Shown here: positions 8,405-18,095 of the stretch, in pieces
Layout of the letters: every line of letters begins with the position of its first letter
Numbering within the stretch: the stretch's first letter is position 1
Assembly: GCA_963748405.1 (NCBI GenBank)
Contig: CAVVIT010000005.1
Location: forward strand, 731,442 to 795,441
Direction: 5' to 3'
DNA from: Fen-1273 sp963748405
GTDB lineage: Bacteria; Bacteroidota; Ignavibacteria; UBA10030; UBA6906
Length of the DNA stretch: 64,000 nucleotides
Program-made: the position numbers and the translations under genes
Notes under the pieces: model-generated
Databases searched by the model: none
Seen by the model: the letters and a program-made list of their open reading frames with translations, nothing else
What the model was told of the DNA's origin: nothing

Positions 8405-8864
8405 CGGCTACCTTTATCCTTCGTAAGACTTCAATATATGCTAAGGGCAAATGACATTCATCAGCGCCTTTCAGAATCAAGTTCAAATAGTCCCGGCTAG
8501 GAGGAATGAATCCCTCCTTGGTCACCACATCGTAAGTCCAAACTGTTAGTCGTTTCTCTTTGTCCCCGTCGCGGCAAACTTGGAGTTCAGTTCTTTTGTA
8601 GGCGTTTCGTTCTCGACCCGGCCGATACCCTTCACTGAGATCAAGCCGGCTCAAGTCTAGATCATCCATCTTGAATACAGCACCCCAAACCTGCGCTCCA
8701 GCTTTCGGGAGAATATCAGCAACCCCACAACCACGTTTGGTAGATTTCCGGGTGAATCCAAGGGCAAACTCTTGGAGGACAGCCTTGCATACGAAATCAG
8801 CACTCGGGCATCGATTCTGCATTTGAGACAAAACCATATTGGAACCGTACGCAAAGTAGAGCAT
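8382..8864 (-). CDS. Gamma-glutamylcyclotransferase-like (AIG2-fold) protein
   Basis: This 160-aa protein carries the family hallmark YFAYGSNM at its N-terminus, followed by WGAVFKMDDLDLSRLDLSEG and NAYKRTELQV, as in gamma-glutamylcyclotransferase-like proteins. These act on gamma-glutamyl amine or peptide bonds and often have unknown natural substrates. The ATG at 8864 directly follows the methyltransferase stop; a TTG at 8876 is possible. The 3' end overlaps the DUF499 start by 23 bp. Its place between the methyltransferase and DUF499 genes shows that it belongs to the operon, though its role in defence is unclear. Confidence 0.85.
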   Translation of the reverse strand: MLYFAYGSNMVLSQMQNRCPSADFVCKAVLQEFALGFTRKSTKRGCGVADILPKAGAQVWGAVFKMDDLDLSRLDLSEGYRPGRERNAYKRTELQVCRDGDKEKRLTVWTYDVVTKEGFIPPSRDYLNLILKGADECHLPLAYIEVLRRIKVADEPEAVV

Positions 8865-8865
8865 T

Positions 8866-11800
8866 TCAAAATCCAAGCCCCTTCTTCCTCGCCATCAAGC
8901 CTTCAACCCAACGCTTCTCGTTGCTTTCTTTGGGATAAAGAGCCACCAGCGATTGCGCAAGCTTCCAGAAGCGTTCATCCTTACCGATTCCATCCTCGAC
9001 GAGGAATCGACGTAGTGCCTCGGAGCGATTGGTAGCAAAGAGCAGCATGCTCTTGTGCACATGATCAAGAACAGTCCCAGCAACTTCAACAGTTGCATTC
9101 TGGTTCATACGAGGGCCAATCTCCCCCGATTCCTCCACAATCTCGAAAAGCGTTAGTTGTCGCTCCCTCTTTTTACGTTTAGAGGTTGTCTCGATTGAGT
9201 CCTTGCCAAACAGAAACTTCGCCCGTTCCTCAACTGAAAGCAACCGCGCTTTATCACCTTTGGTTTCCACGAGCGTCTCAAGATGCTCTAGGTGAGCACC
9301 AAGTCCCTGCGCTATCTTCCTTGCTGCATCGTATTCAAGCACGTACCCACCTGACAACTTCTTTTTTCCATTTGAAGATTCTCCTTCGTCATCGTCTTCT
9401 TCCACTTCGGATTCCATATTCCCTGCCTCCTCTTCTGGTCCCTCATTGCCATTCCCCGACCTTAACGTCCAAAGCCACATAGCCGTGACCCGTGCATCTT
9501 CTTCGAAACCAGTAGCATCAGCGCCTTCAAAGATCATGTTGAGGGCTTCCTTGGCAACTGCAGCCCACACATGTTCGAGATACTCCTTCAGGGTGACTTC
9601 TTCGCCACTTGCCTTACCGACCCGTGAGTAGCGGGAAAAGATCTCAAGTGCAGGCCCAAGGCAAGCGAAAATTGCATCAGCGCCCACGACACCTTCCTTG
9701 GCCAGACGAGGCATCCATTCTTGAATTCGCTTGGGTAGTTGTCCTAGTACGTCGCGCCAGTCACCCGTCTCATCAATTCCCACTGAATCTTCTAAGTGTT
9801 TACGTGGTCGGCAAATTAGGTGGACTGATGAAACGAGCGTGCTTTGTCTCTGCGCAATCATCCTTGCTCCACGTTCAGTGTCGATAGGCCACGATGCGGT
9901 TACTACCCAATTTGCACGGATCAAGGCACCCAGGAGAGATTCCCAAGCCTCAGTTTCGGAATGAGCAAAGACAACAGCGCCGATCGCATCTGGTTTGGTA
10001 AGGCGTCGCCCCGTATTCAAAGCGTCAGTCATTTTGGATTCATATGAGCTGCGATCTTTCTGCAAATGAGCTACCTCTGAGTGCGGAAGATTCTGGATTA
10101 TCTCACCTTCCTTCGGGCTCGTGGTTTTGTCGAAGAGCGTTGGATGAGATTGTTTGATCAGGCGCCTAAGCCACACGTAGAAAAAATCAGACAAACTCGC
10201 GTAAGGAATAGAAAAATAGTAGGGGGGGGTCTGTGAAAAACAGATTTGCGGATTCGTCCGGCAACAGTTGTTGTTCTGCTGAAGATTGGGCCGCCTGCCC
10301 AGCATGGTGCAACTCGGCCTGAACCCTTATCATTTCAACTGTGTCAGAAATTATTCCTTCCCAACCACCTCCACTCTTGAGGGGAACACTCTCAGCAAAG
10401 TCCCAGAGCATTGGCAGTGCTTGACGGGCGAAAGTATAACCAGGTGATTGATTCTGGCTTATCCACCGACACAACGTTGAATTCCGATCACTCAGTTTGC
10501 TGACAGAAAGAGCGAGAATAACCTCTGCTTCTGCCCCCAATTCGTTTTTTTTATGGAGTGAGGAGCATGCTCTGAGTGCTTCGCCGAACGTCACAAGAGC
10601 AACCAATTGCCTGTCGATAAAGAGGTCACTCCAATTGGTCATCCCGTATAAACCCAAAGGAATCCGTCTAGGCTCAGCAGGGTCTAAAGGCTCATCGGGC
10701 GTTAATGAAAGATCACCCGAATGTGATTCAACAACCTTCTTGAGGTGAGCTGATGCCTTGCTCAGCGCATCGAAGTCACGATCGCAAGTTAACCGAAAAC
10801 AGCGTCCTTGTTGATGTTGTCGTTTTGTCACAACGCAGAAGAGTCGCGCATCCGCTGACCCACCCTTCCGCTTCTTGAGTTGTGCACGAACGTTGGAAAC
10901 GGGTGTTGTGTAGCCACAAATGGGGCATGTAGCCGAGCCACGCTTCACCGTGCCATTGAACTGTGGATGGCGCACCTCGGCATTAGGGTCGTCTTGCTTA
11001 TTCCATGTATTCCCTCGACGTTCAATAATCTCAAATTCAATACGTCTGCCCTTTTTTTCAGGAACAAACTGTAACGCCACTGCGTGGTTACCCTTTCTTG
11101 CAAGCCAGAGTGAGCGCATCAAGGGAACTTCAGCTTCACATCCCGGCCCTTCGCATTTGATGGTCCGGGCCCAAAGGTAGGCAATTGGTGTCGACCCGTC
11201 TGGATCTTTGGGGTAGAATTCCCCAAGCACCTTCTCCGCCTCATCCCGTATCCACTCACTCCACCTTGTCACCTCATCTGCGAGTTGGTGCCCATGGTTG
11301 GGAATATACTCAAGCACTACTTTGTTCAGCAGCACGGCAACAGGGTTGAGGTCGGAAGCGAATGCATCAGCTCCAATTCGTAGAGCTTCAAGGGGGATAG
11401 AACCACCACCAGCAAACGGATCCACGACTAGTGGTCGTGTCCCTGGCTCACCCCCAAGCGCTTCGTGGGCAGCCTGTGTGAGGGCACGGCTTGTTTCAAG
11501 GTATTCCTTCACTGTGGAGTTATCCCAATTGGCAAAGTCAGCAATGAAGTCGAGGAGGGCGTCTCTGAGTGTGACAAGCTCCGTCTCAGTTGTCAGAAAT
11601 GACATTGGAGATGTTCTGCATGCATTGATCCACCGCTTCATGGATTCTTGTGAGCAGGTCTCCATCAATTTGCTTGTCGCTGCCTTCGTCGCAAAACTCG
11701 TGATCAATTCGGCTGCCTTGTCCCGGAATATTTGCGGGCAGAGTGGATCAGCCGGATCAGGCCACAGCGCTGCACAAATCACGGCACGACATGCAGCTAA

Positions 11801-11929
11801 CGGTCGCCTTGCCCACCAAATGTGCAACGTGGAGATGTGTCCATGTCGAATGCTCTTCTCCCTGCTAGCGTGAGCAGAGATCCGCTTGATCGGTAGGTCA
11901 ACTTCGATGAGGCGCTTGGGATAATTCAT
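8866..11929 (-). pseudogene. DUF1156 DNA methyltransferase, frameshifted in the DPPY motif
   Basis: Two overlapping frames (11929-10187 and 10305-8866) form one DUF1156 methyltransferase of about 1020 aa. The N-terminus has the DUF1156 signature HIWWARRPLAACRAV. The SAM-binding motif is VDPFAGGGSIPLEALRIGAD, and the catalytic motif is NLFFTDPP followed by YY. The break lies exactly at that motif. A run of eight Cs on the coding strand gives TDPPLL then early termination, whereas seven Cs would give TDPPYYFSIPYASLSDFFYV and restore the whole protein. It could be a fresh null mutation, a slipped-strand phase-variable switch, or a sequencing error. It sits between the SNF2 helicase and the cyclotransferase-like gene. 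Confidence 0.88.
10222..10229. repeat. G8/C8 homopolymer at the frameshift
   Basis: Eight consecutive Gs on the plus strand (Cs on the coding strand) encode the two prolines of the methyltransferase DPPY motif. Loss of one base restores the frame. Homopolymers of this length are prone to slipped-strand mispairing and to sequencing error. Confidence 0.85.
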
Positions 11930-11991
11930 GTTACAGTAATCGTCGAAGAAATTGTTGTCGGCGAAGGTGTGAGACTTCCTTCACGCGATAT

Positions 11992-14900
11992 TCACCTCAT
12001 AACATTCAATTCCTTTGGGCCAAGAAGATAATGCTCTATCTTCACCAATGGACGCCAATTCAGTCGTGCCGGATCCTGAATCGAATGCAGTTCAGGAATA
12101 CTCCCACAGTTGAATACAACATAGAGCCAGTAGTCTCCTTTAAGACGCTCAGCCGTTTTGAATTCATTGGCGGTCACTGCTACCTCACCGATGTCCGCCC
12201 GGCCCTTCACCTCAATGAATCTCACCTCAATGGCCGTTTGAGGATCAACGGGGTGAGGTCGCCTCGATATCAGGTCAAACCCACGGTTGTCCTTCTCCAC
12301 GCTTTCCACCCGCCAACCACGAGACTCTTCGTGCTTAATCGCTTCTTGGATCGCTATCCGCTCAATCTCAGCATCACGAACCATTGGGGCGATTTCAGGG
12401 GATTTACGGTCAGGGTGAGGCAGAATCCACACCCTACCGTGGTGCGTAATATCTGCGATGGAACACTGTCTCTCTTTCTGTAGGTCCTCGCGCCGCCGTT
12501 CCACCCGCCCATTGAGTTCGTCCAGCCAGCTTTCGGCTGTTTTGATATTTGCGGCCAGAAGAGGATGTGTATCTCCCTCTTGCTGCTTCTGGAGTAGCTC
12601 TGCGAGGCGGATGTTCTGTCGGTTGATCAGTTCATTCAAGCTGATTTCGACATGACGGGCAATGATGTCTGTTTCTTTCAGTCTTTGTGAAGCTACCTCC
12701 GCGAGAAATGGCTGCAACGCCTTCTCAATTAATGCTTGTTCCACAGTGAGCCTGCCTGGGGCTTTCTCTTCTGTAGGTAGATCAAACTTGCCTGAAGCAG
12801 GAACTAGATCGAGCAGTAATGTCGGCTGACGGATCTCCATAGTCCCATTCAAATAGGTTTCTACAGCGAACATCCTTCTATGCAGTGTATTACCACGACC
12901 GTCTCGGATAGCCGCAGAAAAAACGTCCAGACAAGACGGCTCAGACCTATGTATGTCGAAGAAAATACTACCTCGTTTCAGGTCATGCTGAACTCTTGTG
13001 AGGAGATCCTCACGAACACATTCGAATAGTGGATGCCCGGGTGTAACCCATTCCAAGGTTGGGTCTTTCGTGAGCAGGGCCTTGTCGAACACAATCTGCT
13101 TGTACTCTCTTCCGAGCTTTCCGAATCTTCCTTCAAATCGTTCCCCCAGGGACCACAAATTGCGCGGAACACGACCAATACGATACGTGTGTGCACCCCT
13201 GCTTGATTCTTTGGGATGTACACCAGAGAATGGTGCAGCATTCACAAAGAAATCTTCAATTACTTCGGGAACCAACCGTCTTTCTTTGGCCTCAGCCGAC
13301 TTGCCAACTATTGAGGCGAGGTTCAACTCACGCTTCGCCAAACCCTCGAGTGTTGAGTTTGTTATCCGGCGGAAATGATCGGGATCGACTTGTTCAACGA
13401 TCCGCCCTTTTATGACATCCTCGGTTAGGTTGTGCGCGTACATTTCCCGAAGCATCTTCTCCAGTTGATTGGCTGGGAAGACATCACCAAGCACGTTAAA
13501 GATCTTGCCAGTCTTATTCGGATCAAGGTCTTCCTCTATGTGTTCCAGCCGCTCGAACAGCTTCTGCAGAACTCGGCCCTCGCGAGTATTCGTCGAGACG
13601 AAATTGAAGACTAGGCAATCCTTTTCCTGGCCGTAACGATGAATACGCCCCATACGCTGCTCAAGACGCACTGGATTCCACGGGATGTCATAATTGATCA
13701 TGAACCAGCAGAATTGGAGGTTTATCCCCTCACCAGCCGCCTCAGTTGCCACAAGTACCTGGCATTGTTCGCGGAATTCGCGCTCAGCATATATCCGCGT
13801 ACCCGGGGAATTCCTATCCCCAATCTTCATGCCGCCGTGGATCTGGGTTACTGTAAGGTTCCACTCCCGAAGCTTGCCAACAAGATAATCCAGGGTGTCT
13901 TTGTGCTCAGTGAAGATCAGCACTTTCATCGTCGGATCTTTGAAAACACCATTCTCCGAAATTACTTCCTTCAATTTCACGAGTTTCGTCTCTACTTCTT
14001 TCTTTTCCAGGACAAGAGCTTGATTAATAAGCAGGCCAAGTTGCAGAATCTCCTCCTTAAGTTCTGTGGGATCTATTGAGGCTACGACGTCCTCAAGCTG
14101 CGCTACGATTTCTTGCTGTTCTTCTTCCGGTAGATCCTCAAAATCCTCCGGCAAATGCTTGGACAGCAAATCCCTCCGATAGCCATCGGGGTCCACGAGT
14201 ATCTTTTCTCGTTTGGATTTCATTCGCTCAAGGGATTTTCTTACCGCACAGATGCTGGATGCAAACCTCCGCTGCAGCATCGCCATGGTAAACCCCAAAG
14301 CACGTCCGCGAGAGGACTCGTCAGCCGCAGCTTTTATGGACTGGTCCTCAACGTATCGTGTGAGGGAATCATAAAATTCCCATTCCTCGTTATTGATCTG
14401 GAATTCACTCGTTTGGACAAATCTTCTGGTAAACAATGCTTTGACTTCCCCCGTATCAGGATTCGGGAATGAAACAAGTGCTTCCTTCACCCGACGAAGA
14501 TAGAATGGGGCGTTGTTGCGTCGCATTGCCTCTTCAAGGCTCTTTACATCGCCGTAAACATCCTTGTCCAAGAGCTCTAAGAAAAGGCAGAAGTTCGCTG
14601 GGTCACCCTTGTGTGGTGTGGCCGTCATCAACAAATAATGATCAGTCATCTGCGACAACGATTCACCGAGCTGATAAGCCAGTGTCTTCTTATCAGAGCT
14701 ATAGGCGCTCATCTTGTGGGCTTCGTCGACGATAATGAGATCCCAGTGGCTCCGTAGCAGGCTCTCCTTCGCGTCTTCGATACGAGAAACCCACGAGATA
14801 GAAGTGATGACCTGGTTCTTTTCTTGCCATGGATTCGATCCGTAATTCGCCCGGAGGACATCGCTTCGGATGACCTCGAAGTTCTCCCGAAACTTGTCTT

Positions 14901-15411
14901 TGAGTTCGCGCTGCCATTGAAACGAAAGATTTGCAGGGGTAACGATGAGCGTGCGTTTGACCAGCCCTCGAATCTTCAACTCCTTGATTAGCAGGCCGGC
15001 CATGATAGTCTTGCCTGCACCTGGATCATCTGCGAGGAGGAATCGGATGCGGGGAAGCTTGATGAAATAGTCGTAAACTGCCTCGAGCTGGTGCGGAAGT
15101 GGATCTACACGTGCAATGGAGAGTGTAAAATAGGGGTCATATTCGTAAGCGAGGCCGAGCCGGAGTGCCTCGATGCCTAACCGGAATCGGGTGGGATCTC
15201 CGTCAAATGGTTCCTTCTCTGGCGTGATATCGAGCTGGGCAACTTGTGCCTCGTCCAGAACGATCTCGTGGACAAGTCCTGTAGTTAGGCCCTTCCCGAC
15301 CACCTTGATATTCACACCCATGGGCACAGTGAGAAGAATCTGGACAGGCTCGGGAAGGATGGGTCCTCTCAGCACAACATTTGTTTTTAGTTGATCGCCG
15401 ATCGTGTTCAT
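11992..15411 (-). CDS. SNF2-family helicase with C-terminal DUF3883
   Basis: This 1139-aa protein is an SNF2/DEAD-like ATPase. Walker A is LADDPGAGKTIMAG (about residues 126-139) and motif II is IIVDEAHKMS. Motif III is LLMTATPHKGD. Helicase-C motifs follow: VLIFTEHKDTLDYL, ATEAAGEGINLQFC, and RLEQRMGRIHRYGQ (motif VI). A C-terminal DUF3883 region (GFDLISRR, then IEVRFIEVKGRA) resembles PD-(D/E)XK-like nuclease cores. It is the first gene of the DUF499/DUF1156 operon, 62 bases before the methyltransferase, with an AAGG ribosome site before ATG 15411. It probably scans or loads onto foreign DNA, as proposed for DISARM-like helicases. Confidence 0.93.
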   Translation of the reverse strand: MNTIGDQLKTNVVLRGPILPEPVQILLTVPMGVNIKVVGKGLTTGLVHEIVLDEAQVAQLDITPEKEPFDGDPTRFRLGIEALRLGLAYEYDPYFTLSIARVDPLPHQLEAVYDYFIKLPRIRFLLADDPGAGKTIMAGLLIKELKIRGLVKRTLIVTPANLSFQWQRELKDKFRENFEVIRSDVLRANYGSNPWQEKNQVITSISWVSRIEDAKESLLRSHWDLIIVDEAHKMSAYSSDKKTLAYQLGESLSQMTDHYLLMTATPHKGDPANFCLFLELLDKDVYGDVKSLEEAMRRNNAPFYLRRVKEALVSFPNPDTGEVKALFTRRFVQTSEFQINNEEWEFYDSLTRYVEDQSIKAAADESSRGRALGFTMAMLQRRFASSICAVRKSLERMKSKREKILVDPDGYRRDLLSKHLPEDFEDLPEEEQQEIVAQLEDVVASIDPTELKEEILQLGLLINQALVLEKKEVETKLVKLKEVISENGVFKDPTMKVLIFTEHKDTLDYLVGKLREWNLTVTQIHGGMKIGDRNSPGTRIYAEREFREQCQVLVATEAAGEGINLQFCWFMINYDIPWNPVRLEQRMGRIHRYGQEKDCLVFNFVSTNTREGRVLQKLFERLEHIEEDLDPNKTGKIFNVLGDVFPANQLEKMLREMYAHNLTEDVIKGRIVEQVDPDHFRRITNSTLEGLAKRELNLASIVGKSAEAKERRLVPEVIEDFFVNAAPFSGVHPKESSRGAHTYRIGRVPRNLWSLGERFEGRFGKLGREYKQIVFDKALLTKDPTLEWVTPGHPLFECVREDLLTRVQHDLKRGSIFFDIHRSEPSCLDVFSAAIRDGRGNTLHRRMFAVETYLNGTMEIRQPTLLLDLVPASGKFDLPTEEKAPGRLTVEQALIEKALQPFLAEVASQRLKETDIIARHVEISLNELINRQNIRLAELLQKQQEGDTHPLLAANIKTAESWLDELNGRVERRREDLQKERQCSIADITHHGRVWILPHPDRKSPEIAPMVRDAEIERIAIQEAIKHEESRGWRVESVEKDNRGFDLISRRPHPVDPQTAIEVRFIEVKGRADIGEVAVTANEFKTAERLKGDYWLYVVFNCGSIPELHSIQDPARLNWRPLVKIEHYLLGPKELNVMR

Positions 15412-15560
15412 TGCCTTAAGCCAAAAGGAATCATGAAACTGATGGACGCATTTTGAGTCCTTTCAATGTCGCCTCGTCGAATCTTAGGATGCGTCCGGTG
15501 AGCTAAAACGAACTCATATAGCGTGGTGGTCAGCAATGGAGGGGGCCTTTCAACGCGTCA

Positions 15561-15607
15561 AACCCGTTGGTGGGGATCACAGCGGAAGAATCACCATCCA
15601 ACGGGTT
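15561..15607. repeat. Inverted repeat upstream of the SNF2 operon
   Basis: AACCCGTTGG (15561-15570) and CCAACGGGTT (15598-15607) are perfect 10-bp arms separated by 27 bases. They lie in the roughly 390-base gap between the SNF2 gene start and the next minus-strand gene, where no other gene was seen. This may be an operator for the defence operon. Confidence 0.5.
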
Positions 15608-15800
15608 CAATTGTCAAACAACAAGGATTCGTACCTACACCAATCGTCCTGGTCGATATTAGATTCCTCTCAATTTACCCCAATTCCCAAGGAATTGCAA
15701 TTACCCGATTTGAGTCAATAGAGGCCGAATAATCAAAAACGAAAAAATATAGGTCTCAAATCTGCTTCACAGCCGTACAACCGCGCCCCCTCCTCGCCAT

Positions 15801-15989
15801 TTATCCCTTCGTAAGCTCTTGTTCCAACTTCTTAATCTCCTCTTCAACTGGCTTCAGCTTCTCCGCCCGCATCTTCTGAAGCTCCGCTCTCGGTGTCCCC
15901 TTCTCCATCATCTCGATCATGCTCCTGATCCCAAGGTATTCCCGTTTTAGGTCCTCTAATCGTCTCTGAAGCTCGTTCACGTTTGGCAT
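15801..15989 (-). CDS. Small coiled-coil protein (62 aa)
   Basis: Starting at MPNVNELQRRLEDLKREYLG, this short protein is almost entirely charged helix (EEEIKKLEQELTKG at the end), with heptad-like leucines suggesting a coiled coil. GAGGGG five bases before ATG 15989 supports this start over the longer open frame from 16043. It reads toward the SNF2 operon on the same strand and could be a dimeric regulator or an accessory protein. The function is unknown. Confidence 0.6.
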   Translation of the reverse strand: MPNVNELQRRLEDLKREYLGIRSMIEMMEKGTPRAELQKMRAEKLKPVEEEIKKLEQELTKG

Positions 15990-16019
15990 AGGCCCCTCAA
16001 GGAATTGCCAATGGACGAT

Positions 16020-16035
16020 ACGACATTTCTGTCGT
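16020..16035. promoter_or_regulatory. Operator-like hairpin ACGACA/TGTCGT
   Basis: ACGACA and TGTCGT flank a 4-base centre just upstream of the 62-aa coiled-coil gene on the minus strand. The position between divergent genes fits an operator. Evidence is symmetry only. Confidence 0.3.
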
Positions 16036-16243
16036 GTATGCAACAGGCCGCATTCGGGGCACCAATAGAGCTGAAAAACAAAAACAAAAAATATATACAG
16101 AAACCGAATTCCCCCAGCAAATCCGCTCCGATCCTACCTCCCCCGATTTGGATCCGTCCCCATCGTCGAAGTAGAAGCTACTCCAAGGATCTCCTGTATG
16201 GCTTAAATGATGGAGGCTCATTTCGGTCCCATATTTGGGTCCT

Positions 16244-16260
16244 CCCGAATCGGGTATAAG
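16244..16260 (+). promoter_or_regulatory. Putative promoter with operator for the DUF3276 operon
   Basis: A perfect palindrome CCCGA-A-TCGGG directly abuts a TATAAG box about 40 bases before the first gene of the plus-strand cassette. A repressor bound there would block the -10 region. No strong -35 element is visible. Confidence 0.4.
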
Positions 16261-16301
16261 AAAAGGATGGTCCATCACTATTCCCAATCCGAGGAGGGTT
16301 C

Positions 16302-16523
16302 ATGCAGAACAACGCAATCTACAGCAGTATGATTCGAGCAGGTCGCGTCACCTTTTTCATCGACGTGAAGGAGGCAAAGACGGGAGCGAAATACATCTCG
16401 ATCTCCGAGCATCGGATCGAAGTCGACTCGAAGAAGTCCCGTTCCACGATCCGAGTATTCGGACAATCGATCGAGCAGTTCAAACAGGCAATCAACGAAG
16501 CAGTCACTTCTGCACTACAATAG
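16302..16523 (+). CDS. DUF3276 / PUR-like nucleic-acid-binding protein
   Basis: This 73-aa protein contains RVTFFIDVKEAKTGAKYISI and ends in a helix, matching the DUF3276 (PUR-alpha-like, Whirly-related) family of small single-stranded nucleic-acid-binding proteins typical of Bacteroidota and spirochaetes. GGAGGG lies just before the ATG. It opens an operon with the clamp-like, DUF932, WGR and ligase genes, so a role in handling single-stranded DNA during element replication or repair is likely. Confidence 0.75.
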   Translation: MQNNAIYSSMIRAGRVTFFIDVKEAKTGAKYISISEHRIEVDSKKSRSTIRVFGQSIEQFKQAINEAVTSALQ

Positions 16524-16532
16524 GGGGAGCAT

Positions 16533-17051
16533 ATGCAAATCGAACGGAAATACAAGATCGAGAAATGTGTATCGACTGACGAATCCCGGCCGACCCTCAA
16601 CAACATCTACATCAGCCGCCGACACGCAATGAGCACCAACGGGAGGATCCTCGCCATTGTTCCAGTCCAGGTTCAGGAGGATGATGAAATAGGATGGCTA
16701 TCCCCTGATGCTCTCAAGCACGCTCGCAAGGTGTCACCGAAGGGGCTGGATTCAGTTCAGATCGTCCTCAACGGGGCTCAGGTTCTGCCAGACGGAACAA
16801 TCATGAATCGACCGGATGGGGAGAATCCTCCACACACGTTCAGGATCCTGAGAGGTGCTCACTCGAACAGGAAATACCGGATCGGGTTAAACGCTTCTTA
16901 TCTCAAGGATCTCGCCGATGCCCTTGGGAATGAGGAGTTGATACTCGAAGTCGGGGATCCCAGTTCTGCTGTTCTCGTAAAACCCCTCCACGGCGAAGCC
17001 GGTACGGCGGGGCTTCTGATGCCAATTCGTCTCAACAAGGAAAGGAACTGA
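16533..17051 (+). CDS. Possible sliding-clamp-like (DnaN-domain) protein
   Basis: This 172-aa protein shows features of DNA polymerase III beta domains: AMSTNGRILAIVPVQV, IGLNASYLKDLADALG, and the C-terminal GLLMPIRL, close to the clamp ending LMPMRL. A full clamp is about 370 aa, so this would be only one or two domains, as in some phage and plasmid proteins. A GGGGGAG ribosome site precedes ATG 16533. It lies one base before the DUF932 gene. The clamp assignment is moderate; a non-clamp fold remains possible. Confidence 0.45.
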   Translation: MQIERKYKIEKCVSTDESRPTLNNIYISRRHAMSTNGRILAIVPVQVQEDDEIGWLSPDALKHARKVSPKGLDSVQIVLNGAQVLPDGTIMNRPDGENPPHTFRILRGAHSNRKYRIGLNASYLKDLADALGNEELILEVGDPSSAVLVKPLHGEAGTAGLLMPIRLNKERN

Positions 17052-17052
17052 T

Positions 17053-18015
17053 ATGTCGCACAATCTCAACTTTCATAACGGCAGAGCCTCAATGATGTAC
17101 GTAGGTGAGGCCGCTTGGCACAAGCAAGGTATTCAGCTTCCGAATCTGGCCACTGCAGAAGAGGCCATCAAAGCAGCACAGCTCGATTACCGTGTCGAGA
17201 AAAAGCCTCTTCAGGCAATGCTCAACGGAAAGAAGCGGTCTCCGGTGGAAGATCATTTCGCTACCGTTCGAATGGACACAGAATGCGTGATGGGCGTCGT
17301 GGGGAGCAGATATTCGGTGATACAGAATCGGGATGCTTTCGTGTTCTTCGATTCACTCACGGGATCCGGTGAAGCAATCTACGAAACCGCGGGAGCTCTC
17401 GGCAATGGGGAGAAACTGTGGATCCTCGCCCGACTGCCGGGATACATCAAGGTTCGGGGGAAGGACGTCATAAAGAAATATCTCTTGTTGACCAATTCGC
17501 ACGACGGCTCCTCTCTCGTACGTTGCAAACTCACGCCTGTAAGGGTTGTCTGTTCGAATACCCTATCAGTTGCTCTTTCCGGATCAGAAAAGGAAATCAG
17601 GATCCGTCACACTCCAAGCGCCATTGACAATCTCGCGGAAGCGAGTAAACTCCTCGGATTGTCCAATGACCTCTACGATCAGTTGGACTACATCTTTAAC
17701 AGAATGTCGTTGAAGAGGTTGTCCGATAAGGATCTCTTCGAATATGTGGAGAAACTCATTCCGGATAATGAAGAGGCGGAGTCCTCAACACGCACAGAGA
17801 ATATCCGTCGCACCATTCTCGATCTGCATGAATCGGGGGCCGGAGCGGAAATGACCCGTGGAACTCTCTGGGGGGCGTACAATGCCCTTACTGAATACAC
17901 AGATCATGTTCAGCACTCTTCCAACCAGGATCGAAGACTTAAAAGCGTCTGGTTTGGGTCAGGCGAAAAGCTCAAGCAGAAGGGTTTTGCGCTGGCTCAG
18001 CAGATGATGAACTAA
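17053..18015 (+). CDS. DUF932 phage/plasmid-like protein
   Basis: This 320-aa protein matches DUF932 (phage/plasmid-like TIGR03299 group). Hallmarks are WHKQGIQL near the N-terminus, GSRYSVIQNRDAFVFFDSL, and KLTPVRVVCSNTLSVAL in the middle. Members are common on plasmids, ICEs and phages, and their biochemical role is unknown. The gene follows the clamp-like gene with essentially no gap, so it belongs to the same operon. It appears full length. Confidence 0.88.
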   Translation: MSHNLNFHNGRASMMYVGEAAWHKQGIQLPNLATAEEAIKAAQLDYRVEKKPLQAMLNGKKRSPVEDHFATVRMDTECVMGVVGSRYSVIQNRDAFVFFDSLTGSGEAIYETAGALGNGEKLWILARLPGYIKVRGKDVIKKYLLLTNSHDGSSLVRCKLTPVRVVCSNTLSVALSGSEKEIRIRHTPSAIDNLAEASKLLGLSNDLYDQLDYIFNRMSLKRLSDKDLFEYVEKLIPDNEEAESSTRTENIRRTILDLHESGAGAEMTRGTLWGAYNALTEYTDHVQHSSNQDRRLKSVWFGSGEKLKQKGFALAQQMMN

Positions 18016-18095
18016 ACGATTTCATGTACCTAACATGGGGCCGGTTTCTCGAATGGAGGGCCGGCCTTTTCATTTCAATCACTAATGGAGAAACG

